DNA of 64,000 nucleotides from Pelotomaculum sp. (GTDB lineage: Bacteria; Bacillota; Desulfotomaculia; Desulfotomaculales; Pelotomaculaceae). Below the pieces are notes generated by a model. That model saw nothing but the letters and a program-made list of their open reading frames with translations. It ran no database searches and was not told the origin of the DNA. Shown piece by piece: positions 62,361-64,000 of the stretch; within the stretch, counting starts at the first letter, position 1; each line of letters starts with the position of its first letter. Both the position numbers and the translations under genes were made by a program. Where the stretch lies: NCBI GenBank assembly GCA_018435055.1, contig JAHDOA010000008.1, forward strand, positions 16,293-80,292, written 5' to 3'.

Positions 62361-63116
62361 TTATTCCAATAAAATACTCAACATCTTCTCTCTATTATTC
62401 AAAAAAGAACTCATAACTTGATAATGTTCTGTTTCTTCGTAGCTTACTTTTTCAAATCCTTCTCTAATTTGGTATATCAACGATTCAGGATATGCCATTA
62501 CTATTGGTGAATGTGTAGCTATAATAAACTGAGACCCCTCGCAGACTAATTCATGCATTCTTGAAAGCATAGACATTTGGCGCGAGGGTGATAGTGCTGC
62601 TTCGGGTTCATCCAAAATGTATATTCCCTCACCGCTGAACTTATTTAAAAATACAGCGAAAAAAGATTCCCCGTGTGATTGTTCGTGTAACGAACGACCA
62701 CCATAAGATTCAATTAAAGGAGGTCCGAAAGACATCTCTCGATCCAAGTCATCAATATTTGAAGCAAAATTATAGAAACTTTCTGCCCTTAAGAAAAAAC
62801 CATTTCGAGGTTTTTTTGTTCCTTTAACAACTCTCATAAAATTATTTAAATCTGAATGGGTAGCTCTGGAAGTAAAATTGAAATTCTTGGTTCCCCCTTC
62901 AGCATTGAATCCATATGCGACAGCTATTGATTCTAAAATCGTTGACTTTCCGGAACCGTTATCTCCGATGATAAATGTAACTTTTGGATGAAATGATAAT
63001 GACTGTAGGTCTCTTATTGCAGGCAAATTGAACGGATATTCCGAAAACGATGGTACATTATCTCTATCTAATTCTATATATCTAATGTACTGTTCAAGAT
63101 TACTTAGTTTCATCAT
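62361..63116 (-). CDS. AAA-family ATPase (COG3910-like), cassette-borne
   Basis: A 251-residue ABC/SMC-type ATPase: Walker A IGDNGSGKST, LHEQSHGESFF, Walker B IYILDEPEAALSP and ATHSPIVMAYP. It resembles COG3910 predicted ATPases, often found in defence or accessory loci; role unknown. GGAG precedes adjacent ATG codons at 63116 and 63113. AT-rich codon use. It is the only gene between two 73-bp hairpins and reads towards copy A, so the hairpin follows its 3' end. Confidence 0.88.
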   Translation of the reverse strand: MMKLSNLEQYIRYIELDRDNVPSFSEYPFNLPAIRDLQSLSFHPKVTFIIGDNGSGKSTILESIAVAYGFNAEGGTKNFNFTSRATHSDLNNFMRVVKGTKKPRNGFFLRAESFYNFASNIDDLDREMSFGPPLIESYGGRSLHEQSHGESFFAVFLNKFSGEGIYILDEPEAALSPSRQMSMLSRMHELVCEGSQFIIATHSPIVMAYPESLIYQIREGFEKVSYEETEHYQVMSSFLNNREKMLSILLE

Positions 63117-63197
63117 TTAATCTCCATAAAATATAAACTACAAAGCTTTTTCTTAATCAATCCGCGACACGATGTCGCGGCCGTGCGTTCGGTTTAG

Positions 63198-63270
63198 ATA
63201 ACGTCTTGCGTATTCCCGAAGTCTGGTTACTACTTTCATCTTCCCCCAGATTTTGGGAATACGCTGTTAT
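63198..63270 (-). repeat. 73-bp attC-like hairpin, copy B
   Basis: Same edges (ATAAC, GTTAT), loop start (TTACTAC) and length as copy A. Its main stem GCGTATTCCC/GGGAATACGC is perfect. Just outside, AGATAAC on the left is the exact complement of GTTATCT at the right edge of copy A, 900 bases away. Confidence 0.85.
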
Positions 63271-63322
63271 GCGCCGTTCTTCATAAATCTAATTAACAAT
63301 CTGCAATATTGAAATACTTAAC

Positions 63323-63815
63323 TCATTCTTTAGCATCTCTTATATCTAATGCTACGAGCCCCCATATTCCTCCTAACAAATAAGGAAGTGTAATCGCCTT
63401 TATCAAAATTTCAATCATTGTTTCTATTGTATATCCTTCCGCTTTGATTTCATTTATTGTATTTGTGTCTACAAATACAATAGTACTTATTCCAAAATAA
63501 GCAATAAATGTAAGCGCTAAGATAGTTAATGTTAATGCATTTACAACGCTCATTGCGGCCTTTATCTTCTTCTTCTCAAATTTAGAAGCTGCTAAGGTCC
63601 ATACAAGGACAAAGATTATAAGAAAGCAGATTGTAAATGGTACGTCAAGAATTATAGCATCCCAAAAAATCGAAACGTAAGCAATAAGCACGATTGAAAT
63701 TATGAATGGTGCAACAAGTTACCATAGAATCATCTTTGGAATGGTATATGCCCATTCTATTGAATCCCTTAGCCAAATTAAATATATCAACCCTACACCT
63801 ATATAAAAAATACTA
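63323..63815 (-). pseudogene. Broken multi-helix membrane protein gene
   Basis: A hydrophobic frame with about four or five helices (LIYLIWLRDSIEW, TICFLIIFVLVWTLAAS, LTLTILALTFIAYFGI, LPYLLGGIWGLVALDI). A TAA stop at 63719-63721 interrupts it in frame: helices continue on both sides. A GTG at 63691 could restart a 122-residue product. Its 5' end is missing at about 63815, where IS256-like DNA begins. Family not recognised. The 5' limit is approximate. Confidence 0.6.
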
Positions 63816-63866
63816 AGTCTAGTCGTTGGCGACAAAGGTAGTAGAACCCCTAACATTAAACCATTT

Positions 63867-64000
63867 ATGCAAGATTTAAAAGACAAGACCATCAAAGAAT
63901 TAGCAAAAGAATGCCACAGTGTAGAAGACGTACATGAGATGCTCAAAGGCCTATTCAAAGACACATTGCAGCATATATTCGAAGCTGAAATAGAAGAGCA
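63867..64000 (+). mobile_element. IS256-family transposase, 5' part cut by window end
   Basis: The frame from ATG 63867 reads LKDKTIKELAKECHSVEDV, then HEMLKGLFKDTLQHIFEAEIEE, the usual N-terminus of IS256/Mutator-type transposases (MULE DDE family). It continues past the window. No strong ribosome site is visible; the IS left end is probably near 63815-63830. It abuts the truncated membrane-protein gene. Confidence 0.82.

Noticed and set aside
63816..63964. Upstream part of the 81-codon minus-strand frame
   Set aside because: Antisense to the IS256 transposase start; only the portion below about 63815 looks like the membrane protein.

Overview
The window reads as chromosome of an anaerobic, spore-forming Firmicute, most like the Desulfotomaculum/Pelotomaculum group (inference; the genus is not proven by the sequence). 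Support comes from SpoVT, a class II (B12-dependent) ribonucleotide reductase, cobyrinate diamide synthase, rubrerythrin, two superoxide dismutase-family proteins, several 4Fe-4S proteins, strong GGAGG-type ribosome sites with many TTG/GTG starts, and ISs of Firmicute type. Base composition is moderately GC-rich up to about 59 kb and clearly AT-richer afterwards.

Layout. 1-7.7 kb: MBL hydrolase, orphan ferredoxin, macro-domain protein, flavoredoxin-like protein, RmuC, a DUF255/thioredoxin-fold protein, SpoVT, cold-shock protein. 7.9-14.3 kb: nrdJ carrying an intein behind a pair of NrdR-like boxes, an aldo/keto reductase, a 24-codon small ORF, Fe/Mn SOD, a structured intergenic stretch that may be an IS605/TnpB 3'-end relic, and a divergent second SOD. 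14.4-18.4 kb: tight operon of a QueG-like Fe-S protein, a cysteine-dioxygenase-like cupin, a MASE3 histidine kinase and a response regulator. 18.7-24.6 kb: YgjP-type metalloprotease, FmdB, TIGR04076, PAS-GGDEF-HD-GYP, FIST (apparent CTG start) and a compact histone-deacetylase-fold protein. 24.8-28.0 kb: MFS, an unrecognised 423-residue protein, YkgJ-type Cys-cluster protein.

28.0-37.8 kb is a chemosensory operon in transcription order cheA-cheW-mcp-cheR-cheB, with a 1560-residue receptor built from HAMP-like repeats and no cheY. 38.0-41.4 kb: rubrerythrin, DUF763, sirtuin and a partner of unknown function. 41.4-47.1 kb is a thiamine operon under a TPP riboswitch: MTH1187-type protein, thiXYZ-like HMP transporter, thiamine pyrophosphokinase, then adenine deaminase. 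It sits beside a TPP-dependent E1 alpha/beta pair. 49.3-51.0 kb: cbiO remnant and cbiA. 51.4-54.8 kb: nitrilase and MFS carboxylate transporter behind a 31-bp palindrome, with a convergent IclR regulator. 55-60 kb: DHA2 efflux pump, DUF4912, DUF6544, ICMT-family protein, methyltransferase.

60-64 kb is the accessory end. It holds an IS110 element, then two 73-bp hairpins that match in length, share their loop and show compensatory stem changes. They separate same-strand genes (a short ORF, an AAA ATPase, a broken membrane-protein gene), and 7-base ends of the ATPase unit are complementary as in integron cassettes. The membrane-protein gene carries an in-frame stop and is cut by an IS256-family element that runs off the window. 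This hairpin-bounded array is the best candidate for an undescribed system here. No rRNA, tRNA or CRISPR array was recognised.
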